In this document: positions 22,568-36,000 of the stretch, one piece after another
Layout of the letters: each line of letters starts with the position of its first letter
Position numbering within the stretch: position 1 is the first letter of the stretch
From: Nectonema munidae
Taxonomy: Eukaryota > Nematomorpha > Nectonematoida > Nectonematidae
DNA: 64,000 nt
Reading direction: 5' to 3'
Assembly: GCA_030549495.1 (NCBI GenBank)
Contig: JAUIRK010000105.1
Span: forward strand, 310,001-374,000
Made by a program: the position numbers and the translations under genes
Notes under the pieces: model-generated
What the model was told of the DNA's origin: nothing
The model's input: the letters and a program-made list of their open reading frames with translations, nothing else
Database searches by the model: none

Positions 22568-25420
22568 CCTCATTTTCCACACAATGCCCCCGTTCCCCAT
22601 CTGGGTGAAATGACATATTCAGTGGTAGACTTTTTATTTTGGACTTCAGTCTTTCGGTATGCTTTCAAAACAGGAGCGCACATTCTTCTGCAGAGAGCGT
22701 GGAATTTTTAAAATTGTTTTACTCTAAAATTTTCTTCTATCAATGTATTTGTGAGAGTGGAAAACGGCCCGAAATGACATTTTTGAGGGCACTCAAAAGA
22801 AATAGGTCGCGAGATAGAGTGGCATATGGGATTAAGTGTACCTTGTTATCTCCCTTACTGTGCATGACCCATTTTCTTCGAATGACATTTTTCTTATCTC
22901 TAATCCCATATTAGACTATAAAAGCTAAGCAAACGACACTCAATATAAGACACTTTTGTAAGCGCGTTTTCCTGGCTTGCTCTATAAGAATGCAAAATCT
23001 CACACTACTGGCATACATCGTTTACGTCACCCCGATTTACTAAACGCCATCTTTGCGAATGAGCACTGTTTTCAAAATGATCGTCATTTCCGCAAAATAC
23101 TTTTTGTATGCCTTCTAACTTTTGTCTTCAAAATGACCAAATCAGGCAAGAAATTTCTAGATTGTGAAATCTCTTGACCTCTCCATCATCAACTGAGTAA
23201 AAACGGACGCACTTTTCTTGACAAATGTCCATACATGTGTATCCCATTTATTTATGTTAGAAATCGGGATTTTCTTTAAATTGCTCTATTTTTTCCCATG
23301 AATTTTTTATTCAAAGACCCATAGGTCTTATAAACCGGTGCGCACGATATCCGGCTATATACAGAAGTGATGATTATTATCAGACCATTTAAATTTTGAG
23401 CAAATCGTTTGAATTTGGAAAACTTCTCACAATATTGAGCCTATTATAATGAAATTAATGCTAAATAAGGATCTGATTACTGTAGGGGAGCCAGGATCTT
23501 AAGCACCAATTCGAACTCTTGGGTCCTTACCTTTCAGCATCGTGTCCTGATTTAGTCGACCCAGTTTGATCTTATGTCATTATATTTCGATTTATCTATA
23601 AAAAAATTCCTACTTTGAGGACTTTGAAAGAGTATCTATGACACTTCGTCCCTTATTCTTATGAGAACGAGTGTTCTGGGAAGAAAAATGATGTGCTTTA
23701 AATTTGAGAAATTCCATTGAAAAAGAAAGACTTGTCTTGGAAGTTGCGGTTTCAAGCGATTAAAATGAAATTTGGACTACTATTTATTTATTAAAATCTT
23801 TTATAAAGCCAGTCCTTACTTCTTATTGTTGGATGCTCAGTTCATGTTAAATACAAAATTTTGAGCGTCCGTAAGCATAGCATACACTAACGTATACCCG
23901 CTTCAAATGGGATGCAGTTTTATCCGTGCATTTTCATCAAACAGTTTGAGAGACCCATTTCTTTACGGAGAAAAGAAAGAGGGAAAGTGAAAGAACGAAC
24001 AATTGCAAGCAAGCAATAAAAAGATGAAATCATGATGAAACGCTAAATCCTAGTATGTTTGCATCAGTCTAATAAAATGCGGTATAAATATATAATATAT
24101 ATATGTGGCAGTGCCCTCAGAACTTTTGCTATCAAATGCACCCTCAAAGAGGTGTATCGGATATTCGCATGCCCATATGCGCATCATCCGCTATACATCC
24201 TCATCCACGGTTTTTATTTCATGTTAACATGCGCATCCGCAATTTAAAAGCAATTTTTATAAATATCTATTGAAACTTTTCGTATTTTTTTGTTTAAAAC
24301 TTACAAGATTTGTTATGTCTTTAAATTTTAGTCAAAAAGGGATTTTTTTGTTAAAATCACACACACACACACATACAAGTAATATCAGCTATGAAAAAAG
24401 ATGAGTCTTAAGTGCCCAAGATATGGAAATATTTAGAAGTGTTTTCAAGAATTAGTTTACTCGACAGAAAAAAAAGTACGAATTCCACTCTAAAACTTTC
24501 AAAAGGGGATCAGATGAAAATAAAAGGGGGCATATGGCAGAAATCCTGCTCCAAATAGAAGACGTTCCTCTTTAATCGTCGAAAATGAACAGCAACAAAT
24601 GACCAATCCTCAAGAGCTACTAAGTTCGAAATTGTAGTGGGCAAATTCGGCTTTCGCATCCGCACGCTGCTCTTTGCTCAATCTGGTGTGGCTCTTATGA
24701 TTAACTAGTTGTTATCTAAACTCTTTATTAAATGGGTGCACAAACCGCATTAACCATTTGGAAAAGCTCTAGATGCATTCCCCAAAGAACTTTAGAGAAG
24801 AGTTCATTTGCTTCTTTAATTTATCCTTTAAACTTAGATCTACGCTCTTTATGCGACATTAAAAATTAATGTAGGCCTCTTTTTATGCCCTTATGTGCCC
24901 ATCCCTGTTCTATGACATTACAAAGACTTCTTAGTTCACAAAGTTAAATATAAATAGGAAATCACAACTAACTAAAGCCCAAAAATGCGCAGAACTCGTG
25001 CTTATTATGAGAATGATGTTTTCTCTGTTCCCTGATAAATATCTATTAGAGTCGTGGATGTCAAAGGCAACCGGGAACGGTGGGCTGAGAAATGTCAAAT
25101 GCGGGTGTCAATCATTTCCAGTAGATTTATACTCAAAGCTTGTTTAAAAATATATCGTACATTTTCCACCCTAATGGCTACCATTCATAAGCTAGTGAGA
25201 GTAATTTAAGTTTAGCTGGACACATAGGAAATGGAAGTCGTGGATAAATTGTGTGCTGGCTGATAATAAATACTAAATCAATAAAATTAATAAAAGATAA
25301 AGAATGGTAATGGAAAGAATTTGTGTGTCTGAATTGCTGAGTCTCAGGGAAAATATCTGACTCTGACTACAAATCCTCAATCATTTAAACCAAACCCTTG
25401 CTTTCGGAGTTTACAAAGAA
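22568..25420. other. No gene seen
   Basis: Mixed-composition intergenic DNA with a short (CA)n run near 24359-24373 and a TATATA-rich stretch near 24090. No coding region or element was recognised. Small open frames here have no recognisable domain and no exon-like borders. Confidence 0.4.
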
Positions 25421-25423
25421 AGG

Positions 25424-26119
25424 CGTGTCCGGGCATTTGGCCGACAGACATCTGACCGAATGGACATTTAGCCGACGTACATTTCACCAAACGGACATTT
25501 GACCGAACCGACATTTGACCGAACGGACATTTGCCCGAACAGACATTTGACCGAACGGACATTTGATCGAATAAACATTTAGTATAGTTAGAATATTGTT
25601 AGAGTTAGTTTTAGTATAGTTAGAATATTGTTAGTCTTAGAGTTGGTGTTAGTATAGTTAGTATATTGTTAGTTTAAACGTTAGTGTTAGTATAGTTAGA
25701 ATATTGTTAGTCTTAGAGTCGATGTTAGTATAGTATAGCATATTTTTAAATCCAACCATAAAATGGAAGATTGTGGGGCAGTAATTAGTTAGACTCTTAT
25801 AACTTACAAAAATATAGCAAATTAGTCCTGAGTGAGCAAGAGTGATTGATTACATAGATGCTTTTAATACTCGATGAACGAAGGTCCGAATGTAGTTATA
25901 AATAAACGTGAAACTTGTGCTCTGTAGACGAATACATTTCATTGGTGGCGGATATGCAAAATTGTGTTATAAATAGCGTAAGATAACATACGCATCTTTA
26001 CCGAGTCCGGCCATTTGGCCGAAAGACTTTACCGAGTTCGGCCAAATGTACGTCGGCTAAATGTCCATTCGGTCAGATGTCTGTTGGCCAATTTTCTTTC
26101 GGCCAAATGTCTGGGTACC
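25424..26119. mobile_element. Nonautonomous DNA element with iterated inverted ends
   Basis: A ~0.7-kb element with inverted ends. The left 25445-25484 and right 26044-26083 are identical over 40 bp as reverse complements (starting CAGACATCTGACCGAATGG). The outer ends share CATTTGGCC. The left end is built from about eight degenerate iterations of GGACATTTGACCGAAC. The interior (25575-25745) is a ~55-bp minisatellite with the core TTAGTATAGTTAGAATATTG. No protein is encoded. The superfamily is undetermined because no clean target duplication was found; AAAGGC-like sequence lies near both borders. Confidence 0.8.
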
Positions 26120-26639
26120 AAAAAAGGCCTCTCTCCATGTGTTCATAAAAATTAAACTCACGTTTTAGGATACTTTGAAATCCGCCTCCTCTATTTTTTT
26201 AGATACCAACTTCTATCGCTTCCCATTTGTTTTGTATGAATGCTTTACGTCATTTTTGATCTAACTCTAATAAACCTTAAAACAAGCAAGCTCTAATTGT
26301 AAAGAAATCTATGCTTTAAAAGCTACTAGATCTAACATTTTTTCCTTCATATTTAGGTCTGGATGTACATACAGTATAAATATAACCTGTTGAGGAATAT
26401 TATGAATGTCTGCTCTCTTTAGCAAAGCTAAACTAAATGATGTAAAATTTTGCAAATCAAATACCAAATCATTTGCAATATTTTTACAACGCTGAGTTTT
26501 TATGCATTTGTATTAATGAGGATGCAAAATTTTAATCACTTCCATCTTTTTGACTTCTTCTCCATATGGACGTTTGACTCTAAAATCTAAAATTGAAACA
26601 TTTGAATTATTTAAAAAGTATAAAAAAAATCTGTTTACT

Positions 26640-27090
26640 ATGGAGGAGGGGGCGTACTTGATTCAACGAAGAGCCATATTTTCGCCCGTTGTTCTATAAA
26701 GAGCGCTTATTGGTGCTGAGTTGTGTCAGTCACTGTCATCTACTCTTCACTGAAAAATAGTCTCCCTAAAGCGCCTCATTTTGAAGGAGTCAGTCAATTA
26801 GTGGCAATGTTATTTGCGGGCGTATTTGCGTGCACAGTAGTCACTTTCGTACGCAACCTCTGCTCTCACTCCTCCATCTCTCTCAGGAATTAGCTTCAGG
26901 TCTCTCTCGCGCATAATGAAAAAGGCAGTGAGTGGTGCATTATCTTCGCTGGCATCAATGCTACAAAGAGTAGTCTATTGTTATGTATGCTGGTTCTATC
27001 CTTCCTTGTATACTCAGTGCTGCTGTATTTTGATTATAAATAGGTGTGGTGTGCTCCTGCCTACCTACCTACCTGCTAATGCTGCTCTGA
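26640..27090 (+). other. Putative promoter and 5'UTR of the RASSF-like gene
   Basis: Base composition changes from AT-rich to mixed, with CT-rich tracts (CTCTCACTCCTCCATCTCTC near 26862). A short upstream frame starts at the ATG at 26916, before the main start at 27091. The main ATG is preceded directly by an in-frame TGA. Assignment as leader sequence is inferred from position. Confidence 0.4.
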
Positions 27091-30000
27091 ATGGTGACGC
27101 TTCGCGTTTGGTTTGAAGGCAAGCCCAAGTACCTGGATAATGTGAAGGATGAGACGACTTGTGCAGAAATTCTGCGTGTTCTTTCCCACAAACTTCCTCT
27201 CTCGTCCAAGAAGGTGCTTCTTCTGCAGAACTGCAACGCAAGACTGCGTCCCATACCCTCCCACCTCACCTACAAGAACTTCCACAAGCAACTCAACTCC
27301 TCCAGCCCCACTCTTGAGTACTTTCTGTGCTCTTCCGAAAATTATTTGGCGAATTGCTGCAATAAATCCTTCCTGCCTTCCCTCAAATCCCGGCAAAGCA
27401 AGAGATTTCTTTCTCCGCGAACTTTAACAGCACCAAATGTGCCCACGTTCTTCCGCTCCCCATCACCAACCACATCGAGTACTGTAAACTCGCATTTGTC
27501 TATATCTAGCAAGTTTGATTATCTTCGCAATATTTTACAACAACTTCCCAATTCCTCATTCTCTTTGCCATCTGTGATAGCGGATATCCACGAAAATTTG
27601 ATGCAGTGCAAGAGCTTGGGCGAGTACAACTTTACTCTCCGAGAATACGATGCTTTGATGAATCGATCTCAGGATACTGAAAGAAGGCATGATGAACTTT
27701 TGTTTCTTGTAGCGTATTCCTTTAAATTTCTTCATCATCTTCATAATCAAGGTATCCATTTTTTATATTTCAAGCATGATACTTTAAAAAGCCTAATGAA
27801 TATACCGAATAATTCATGTATTGAGGTCAATATTTGTTTATTGTATTTGGTGATTTATTATGAGACATTTTATCTCTCAGACATCTTTAATCAAAATTTC
27901 CCCAACGCATAATATTTTTTAGCTAATTAAATTCATTTTTAAATATTTAAACTAAATGATAACCAATATAATTTCAAAATAAAATTTATGTTTTTACAAA
28001 AAAAACAGTTTTATTTGGTTCATCAATTGGCCAATCATTAAATCTCTTAATACTGAAGAGGCGGTCATCGTGCGAAATATCTTGCCTTTTGTCAATGGGC
28101 ATGTGTATGGTATAATATGTAGTGATGAGAATTATCATGTTGAACAAAGAATACTTGTATCCCCCTCCATGCATGTGTGTAACAAAATGGGGTCATTTTT
28201 GTTTACACGTCGTCACTTTTCTTCTATAATATATTAGCTGGTTAGTTATTCTGGCAGCAATAAATAATATTGCTATTAATGTCGAAGCAAAAGATTAAAA
28301 TTTGAAAACCAATAAACTTTTTTCTTTTAACATTACAAACTATCGAAATATTGGAACGTGGATGAGGAGGACTTGCAAAGGCTTTTATATTATGCACAAA
28401 AGAAAGGAACAACTTGTAGAAAGACAAATTCGCTTCTAAACTGGCGATTTTTGCAAGTTTTTCTGAGTGTATTTTAATTTTCAGCACGTCGTATATGTTG
28501 AAAAAGTGGTAGAGAACAGCATCAGCTGTTAGCAGCTTTTTTATTTGCTACAGAATCCAAAGTCAAACATAGATGATATGCTGTTGAAAATGGAATCAAC
28601 GCAGAAAGGTGCATACTTCCTAGTCTTCTTTGCTCCATCCTGTAAACACCACGTCATCTCACAGCTCCCTCTTTTGCGTATGAGTTTTGCCTCGTCCACT
28701 GAGTAAAATTCATCTTGACTAAATTCAATCTGATTTCTCTTGATTTTGTGAAGCAAAATTGATTTTTTATTTCAACACTTGTTGCTAAAAACAAAAAGAA
28801 AAAGCAAAGAGGATGTCATCAGCTGTAAAGGAGGATGATTTTAAAAAGCAATCTGAAAAATAGCGATTTGTAAGCGCGAAATGTTGGATCCTTCAAATTG
28901 CAAAAATATAGTTAATAACTTTTGTAGCATCGTCTCCCCGAATGAGGTATAGCAAAATATGAATATAAAGTTGAACATTGTCTCTCTAGTCATTTGTACA
29001 TGGAATAGAAACCATCGTAGTATACAGGTTGGAGATGAATCCTCGTAGTATACAGGTTGTAGATGACAGACAATCAAATTGTCTACCCGCGTTCAACCGA
29101 CCAGTTTATGAGATAATTATATATAAATATGTTAAATCCAAGTTTCGGCCAGGCAGTTATAAGTAGGTTAACTATCTCGCATGGCTTGGACCACAAGTGA
29201 ACTGGCTTGAGTGTTGTATGAATGTGAGTGCAGTTGAAAAGATGGTGTGTGTTGATTGCAAAGTGGACAGCGCGCACTCGTGTATGTTTTGGGATCGATT
29301 TCAGGAAGATACTCACGAAGTAACGGTCATTTATTAGCTCTAAGTTGTGCAAGTGGCTGTCTAGTTTTAATGGGTAGTTTTTGTTCTGTTGGATCAATTT
29401 TTTGGGGACAAATCTTTATTCTTTTATTTGGTTGAAGTGTAGAGAGATGGTTCGTTACTGCTTGTGTATGAATTACCTTATTTATGTTTTTATTTTGAGC
29501 TATCTTCTCTGTTTTGACATGTGTTGTAGCGAATGAGATCATTGTTTTCAAATGTCTTTGTAAAAAGGTCTGTTAACATATGGAAAACGATCACAATGAT
29601 AAAATTAGCTAAAAGGTTTAGCGCATGTTGAAAAGAATCTGTTTGTCCTTATTTCAAAACTACCCGTTTCATCCATTTTTATTTTAGATAAAGAAGATAA
29701 TTTAATTGGAGAAGACAGTTCGATTTCAAATTCTTCAAAGTAAGCATTTACAATTACTTGAATTGTGTTTTTTGCAATATTAGTGTAAATTCACATTATT
29801 ATTATTTTAATTACTGGGGGATCTTATTTTATTAAAACCGCGGACGATCTTTCAACCTCAAAACGAGTAGCACAAATTTATATGGGTTATCGAAAGAAAT
29901 TTCGGAAACAAAATGTCCAATTATTTGATTATCACATGAACCATATCGTCTTAAACGTTGTGTAATATAAATGAATTATCTCCATAATTTTGTAAAGATA

Positions 30001-33000
30001 TATTAGTGTGAAGCTGGAATTTATTGCTTCTAAGTGTCTTTTAACTTTTTGTGATATGAATTTTGCGTTGTTTTGTTCTGTATTTACTTCAAAATATTTA
30101 TCTTCTAGTAGAATCTAAATATTGTATATTATGCATATCACCTATAAAATTGTTTTTTTTTTGTAAATTTAGACAAAAATGAAGATTTAGTCTGATTCGA
30201 AATTTTTTATTTATTTAAATTTCAAAAAGTAGACTTTTATCGTAAAATTGCGGTTCTTTTTTCTTTAAAATATTTTTTATAATAAAAAGTTTTATTGCTT
30301 TTCTTTTCCATTTCTTAAAATATTTGAGAAATTTAGCAGTGCTTAAGCATAAATATCATTACATGAATGCTGGCAAAGTTTTATCAAAATATTATGCATT
30401 ATTTGTGTTATTTTCTGACCCACGATCGCATTCTTGCGAATCGTCTCAACTTGTTGTCTGTCCTCTTCAGGTCAGGTGTGTAAAATGGGGGTATCAATTT
30501 TTCGCAAAAATCTAAGCATAACCTTTTTGCATAGGAAAGTTTGAAAGTCAAATGTTAAGCAGTTTCGCTCCATATTTGCAATGGCTGATGATATAGACAT
30601 CAAACTGAATGCTCATTTTCAAAATCTATTAGGCATTATAAAGGATTTTGATTGGTCCTTTTTTTAAATCACGTGAATAAAAGCAAAGCGTATTTCTTTC
30701 TAATTTTTTCTCCATTTTTTGTGTTAAATGGAAGTGATGAATTTAATGCAGGCAAAAATATAAAGGTTACTTTCACGTTCTTCACATTTTTCTAGAAAAA
30801 ACCTACCGTGTTGTGTGAAATTGGCAGCATGGTGCAAGTTCTTATTTTCACTTGTTGAAACGTGAGATGAAATAGAATTTGTTTTGTTCAGAGGAGATGA
30901 AAATCGTGTGGATAGCGGACATTGAGTTTCAATGAAATAAATAAGAAAGATATCCTTTCTTTGAAGAAGGCGCAAAACATAACAAACAGTGAGATAAGAG
31001 ATTCATCCTGAAAAGATTCAAACGGCCTTGAAAGTTTTATCTTGAGTTTGTTGTGTTGAGATAAGTAAGGTCATATGATCTCCACCCCAAATTTGGTATA
31101 TTCAAGTTATTTAGATTATTTGGTTTCAAATTTAAAAAAAAATTTGAATTTTCATCCTAAAACCAAAAATCTTAATATTTTCAGTGTGAGCCATGGAAAA
31201 TTTTATTAAATAGTAAATAAAAAAGCAGTCTTCTAAATCGTCCATGGCCTTTTTTCGCATTAAAGACCGATAACCTCACTCCCACTGGTCTAGTTGGACC
31301 CTCCACTCAAAGAAATTGGCCCACAGCTAAAAAAAAATCCTTTATATCTATAGTTTTATATATATGCACTGATATCTCGTTTATCCGCACACTTTAGTTC
31401 CCAGTCCATTTGTGAGGATTAATTAATCGTGGGGATAAGTGAACAGGTAGTTTATCGAAAATGAATAAATCTCCTTGGTATGTGTGTTTGATCATTTTCG
31501 TTTGTTGGCTATGCCCATGCATGTTGTTAGTATTTGTGAATGAGTGATTATTATCAATGAATATACAGTAACTCCTCTGAAATAAGACCCCTCTACTAGC
31601 ACAGTTGTTTATATGTTGATTTATTTCTTTTTAATGAGACCCCGAGCTATTAAAAATTATAGTTAGACAGCTACGCCGAAAATTTTTCGAAAGTTTGTGA
31701 ACAACTCTTCAAACTCAACAAGGGAACAAAATCATTCATATATGATAGATCACTACTACTCATCAGATGTAATTAAGTCTTTAATCGTTATCCCTCCTTA
31801 TTGCCATTTACCAGTTATTGAAACGGATGGTCATAGTCTACCTGTATAGTCTATTAGATATACTATCCTCTAACAAAGTAAAGGTTTTATACCATGACTA
31901 AAAATGATCTCTTTTGTAAATCTTTAGGGAGCTGAATTGTTGGTTGAACCGATTTTATATTTGGTTTTCGAAGGTTAAACATGTCTGTCTTGTAAAGACC
32001 ATATGGAAAGGGTTGTATTAGAGGACTCTTTGGTAATACATTCAGACCTCATTTATCCGACAGCAAATTATTCGACAACCCCACTCTCCGATGCGATATT
32101 GATTAGGAGCTAAAAGATATTTCTCAGGCTCTCATCTCACTTATTGTCAACAGGCCTGGTCCATATCAAATGAATTGGTTACGTGGATTGAGAAATCTTG
32201 ATAAAAAATTAAAACTATCTTTCTAGAATAAAAGACTTGATTGTTTAGATTAGCCCCGTCGCCCACTTCAAGTACGGTGGTGGGGGGGGGGGCAAAACTA
32301 ATTTTAATGGGGCCTGGAATAAAAGAAAGTGTATTATACATTTATATATTTCAAAGGACTTTCAGATGGGTAAAATAAATCCCAGGTGGCATAGCTCCCT
32401 TGCCCCCCCCCCCCTCACTTTTCGACGGGCTTGGTTACATTAATTAATAGGGATAAACATTTAAGCTTTAAGATATAGAGTTGTTATATTAAAAAATATT
32501 TGCCTGGCTCAAAAATGCATGGGCTCTCATTCAAATGACTGGCTTACATTACTGTTTAAATGTTAAATACTAAATGTTTAAATGTTAATACTGTTAAATG
32601 TTAATGTTTAAAACCTCTGTCATTACTATAACAAAGAAATGGACGTTAATGAAAAAAAAGATTTTAAATATTCATTCTATCTAAGACTTAGCCTTAAAAC
32701 AAGAAAAGTAATATCGAAAATCTACTCAGAAGACAAAGAAGTCTAATAAATATTTTAAAAAAGATAATAATTTAGAAAATTGAAAATTATTGGAGGGGGG
32801 GGGGGCAAAAGGCTTTTTCGCCCTTCTAGAAATCACATTGGGGAGCTCCCCTTCTGGATGTGCTTACAATGAGTAAGATGCTTCAAATTTTTAGTCTGTC
32901 ATAGAAGAACTTCTCTTTCATAATTGGCATTAAAAATGGAGACTTTTCGTTTTGATATCTCTGCTTCTTTCGATGAAGAATCTCGGCCTTGCGATCAATC

Positions 33001-36000
33001 ACGTCACTCGTGCACCTGATAACGCCTTTTTTGCATTCCTTCATCACTTTCTAACCGAATTAGAATTGCTCTTGTAAAATCTCTATTCGCGTAGTAGATA
33101 AATTCTCGATGATGGCGCAGCACTTGTAGCCTTGCTAGTCTTTTCAAAAACAATTTTCAAATATTTGTGTCTTCCATTATTAGATAGACATTTCTCGCTA
33201 AAATTTATAGAGACACTATTCATTTCAAGAGTGGCATGGTGGGCGAAAAAGGTTATGCTACTGTAGATGATAAAAAAAGTCTTAGGTGTGTACTTTTGGC
33301 TCGCTGGTTGTTTGGAAAATCATTTACTGTGTTCACTTTGATTGATGTATTTCTCCATTTTTAAGTTTTAGAAGTGAAATGGATGTTAAGATTGAAGAAT
33401 TTAAGAGAAAAATAAAAAAAGTCAAAGATGAAATTCAAGATGAAGAAGAAAAAGTTGGGAAAAAACCGCTCGCTTCCTTTCCTAAGGTTTTTTAATATTT
33501 GTCTTTTTAAGAAGCCTTCGTGTTAAAAAACCAAAATCCGAGGAGATGCATTTGACTTGGAGTTTGTTTTCACGAAAATGTATAGTAAAAAGTGCCTACT
33601 CTTCCCAAAGAAGAAACGTTTTTTAATAATATCCCGGTTTTTCTGATTGTCCCAGTTTCTACCTCGTTTAACGATTGAATCTCGGAGGATTTATCAGAAT
33701 CCCGGCTTTTGATGCACTAATCTATGAGAGTTTAGGAAAATTTATCCCCAAAAGTGGTTGTTTATCTCTTTTTTTAGTATAAAACTCATCTTTTACCTCT
33801 AAAGTATTTTTCATCTTTGTTTTAGCTTGGATCGCCCCTCCCACCCACTCACCTTGCCCATATGGCTCTAGGATCCGATTGTTTTTTTTCTGTAAAAATT
33901 TAAATTCTTTCTTCATGATTACTTCAACAACTGTTTTTTCTGCATACATATATCTTCTCAGTTTTTTCATCATAAAAATTTTGAAATCTTCTTCTTTGTT
34001 ATAGCTCGGATCGCCCCACCCACTTTTTGGCGCGTATATCCATTTTGTGTTTCCTTTAAATCGTTTAATTTTATTATAAATCAGCATAGCTTTTTTCATT
34101 TTATGCCATCTATAAAATATATTAAACGGTTTATCATACTATGCATATGTAACACTGGTTCTTAACCTGGGTCCACGGATCCCTAAGAGGTCTATAGCTT
34201 TGTCTCAAGGGATCCGTGAACAGTTTTTCTTTTTTTTTTTTTAAATTAATTGACGTCTAATAACAAAAAGCCAAGTTTTAATTAAAGTTGGAATGGCTAC
34301 TAAGCGATGGCTTTGTTTCTTTTACTCCTTAAATTTGCTTTGCCCCCTGTATTTGACGTCATTTGAGATAAAATAATTGTGAGCAAATTATTTAACTATT
34401 TCTTATATAGCTAAATAAATCAATTTAATTGAAAGTTGAAAATAGGAAGCTTTGCAAACTTTCTAATGTTATAGGAAGTCTTGATTAACAAAGACTTGTT
34501 TAAATTATTGGAAACAACATTTTGTGAACATCTCGTTACTTTTTTAAGAAAGCCTCAGAGTAGAAAATTGGATTCACAATCCTTTTCTTTCCCAATTTTT
34601 TCTATTAGAGATATTGAGACAAATGCTTACAACTCTTTCAAGTGCTCTCCCAAAAAGCTTTATTCCTTGAAACTGGCTCAATATTATTCTTTCAAACTTA
34701 GTGACTTTTCAAAATCGACAACTCTATTTTCACGATAGTTGAATGACCCTTTTAAAAGTGTTGTGCAATATGATCTTTTTAAATATTTTAGTCCCTCCAT
34801 AGTTCAACCTTAAAACGGTTTCGGGAAGATATGTGCACAGGCAACATTCGCTATAAGCACTTTCCAGGGACTATCCAAACTAGTGCTTGTATTCATCATG
34901 TGCTTACATCTCTTAATTTATATTAAAACTATTAATTATTAAAATGATTTATCTAACTAATTAAATACAAACATTAAAAAAATTTAAAATAAAAAAGAAT
35001 TTTAAAGAAAAGGATTCATGGATTGAAGAGGATTGACGATTTTTTGCTCTCAACGACACAATCTGAAGAGACATGTGTGCTTTTTTCAAATCATTCGTTG
35101 TCACTCCGCATTTTTCAAACGCTTTTTTCACTTTATCTCTCATTTTAAGGCTTCTGAAAGAGATGCTTTGAATTCTTCTTGATCTTCTTTTTCACTTTCT
35201 TCAGCATCAGAAGCTACACTATTCGAAATTTCTTCTCTTGTTCCAAAACATTCCATATAAATTTTCTTCTAGAGAATTATTTGTTGTATCTTCTAGCTCT
35301 TCGTTTAATGTTATATTTTTATTATTTAAACTAAAGCATTTATTGAAATAATTCTTGATCGTTTCAATTGATACGCTGTTCCATGATTGCAGTAGCAAGT
35401 AATGTGCATCAAGTATTGTAACAGACTTTGCAGATTCATCAAATTTTTTCTATAGTGAGCTTGGACACTTCATATTATACCAGCATCCATTGGTTGTAAT
35501 ATAGAAGTTGTGGCCTGAGCTAAAAAAGTTCAACACTTTTTCTCTTTTCTTTCTGCATATGGTCTAAAGATAAAAGCCAATCACAAAAATATCCTTAGTC
35601 ATCCAAGATGCTTTATTGTGTTTATACAGAACAGGCAAGTTATTTTTCTTGTTTTTAAAAATCAGTTAAAACTCTGAAACTTTCCAATTACTAACAAAGG
35701 TATCTTTTCGGTACTAATAAATACCTGTTCCATCTGCATTAAATATACAGCTTTCAGAATACTTTTTTAGAATATTAGTTATAAAAAAATTCTTCCATTC
35801 TTCTGCATTTTTTATATCTGCACTTGCTCTTTCTCCGTGTTCACCCTTGTGAACTATATTAAATCTTTTCTGAAATCTCTGCAATCATCCAGTTGAAAAT
35901 TGTCAGGAGTTGCTTCAGAAGATTGAGTTAGTTCCTATGAAACTTCTTTTCTTTTGTACTTTTTTCTCTCTCATTGAACAAAAGCATTCATATAGAGAAT

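Noticed and set aside
28541-28756. 71-codon minus-strand frame in RASSF intron 1
   Set aside because: It looks mildly protein-like but has no match I recognise and no exon borders in phase with neighbours.
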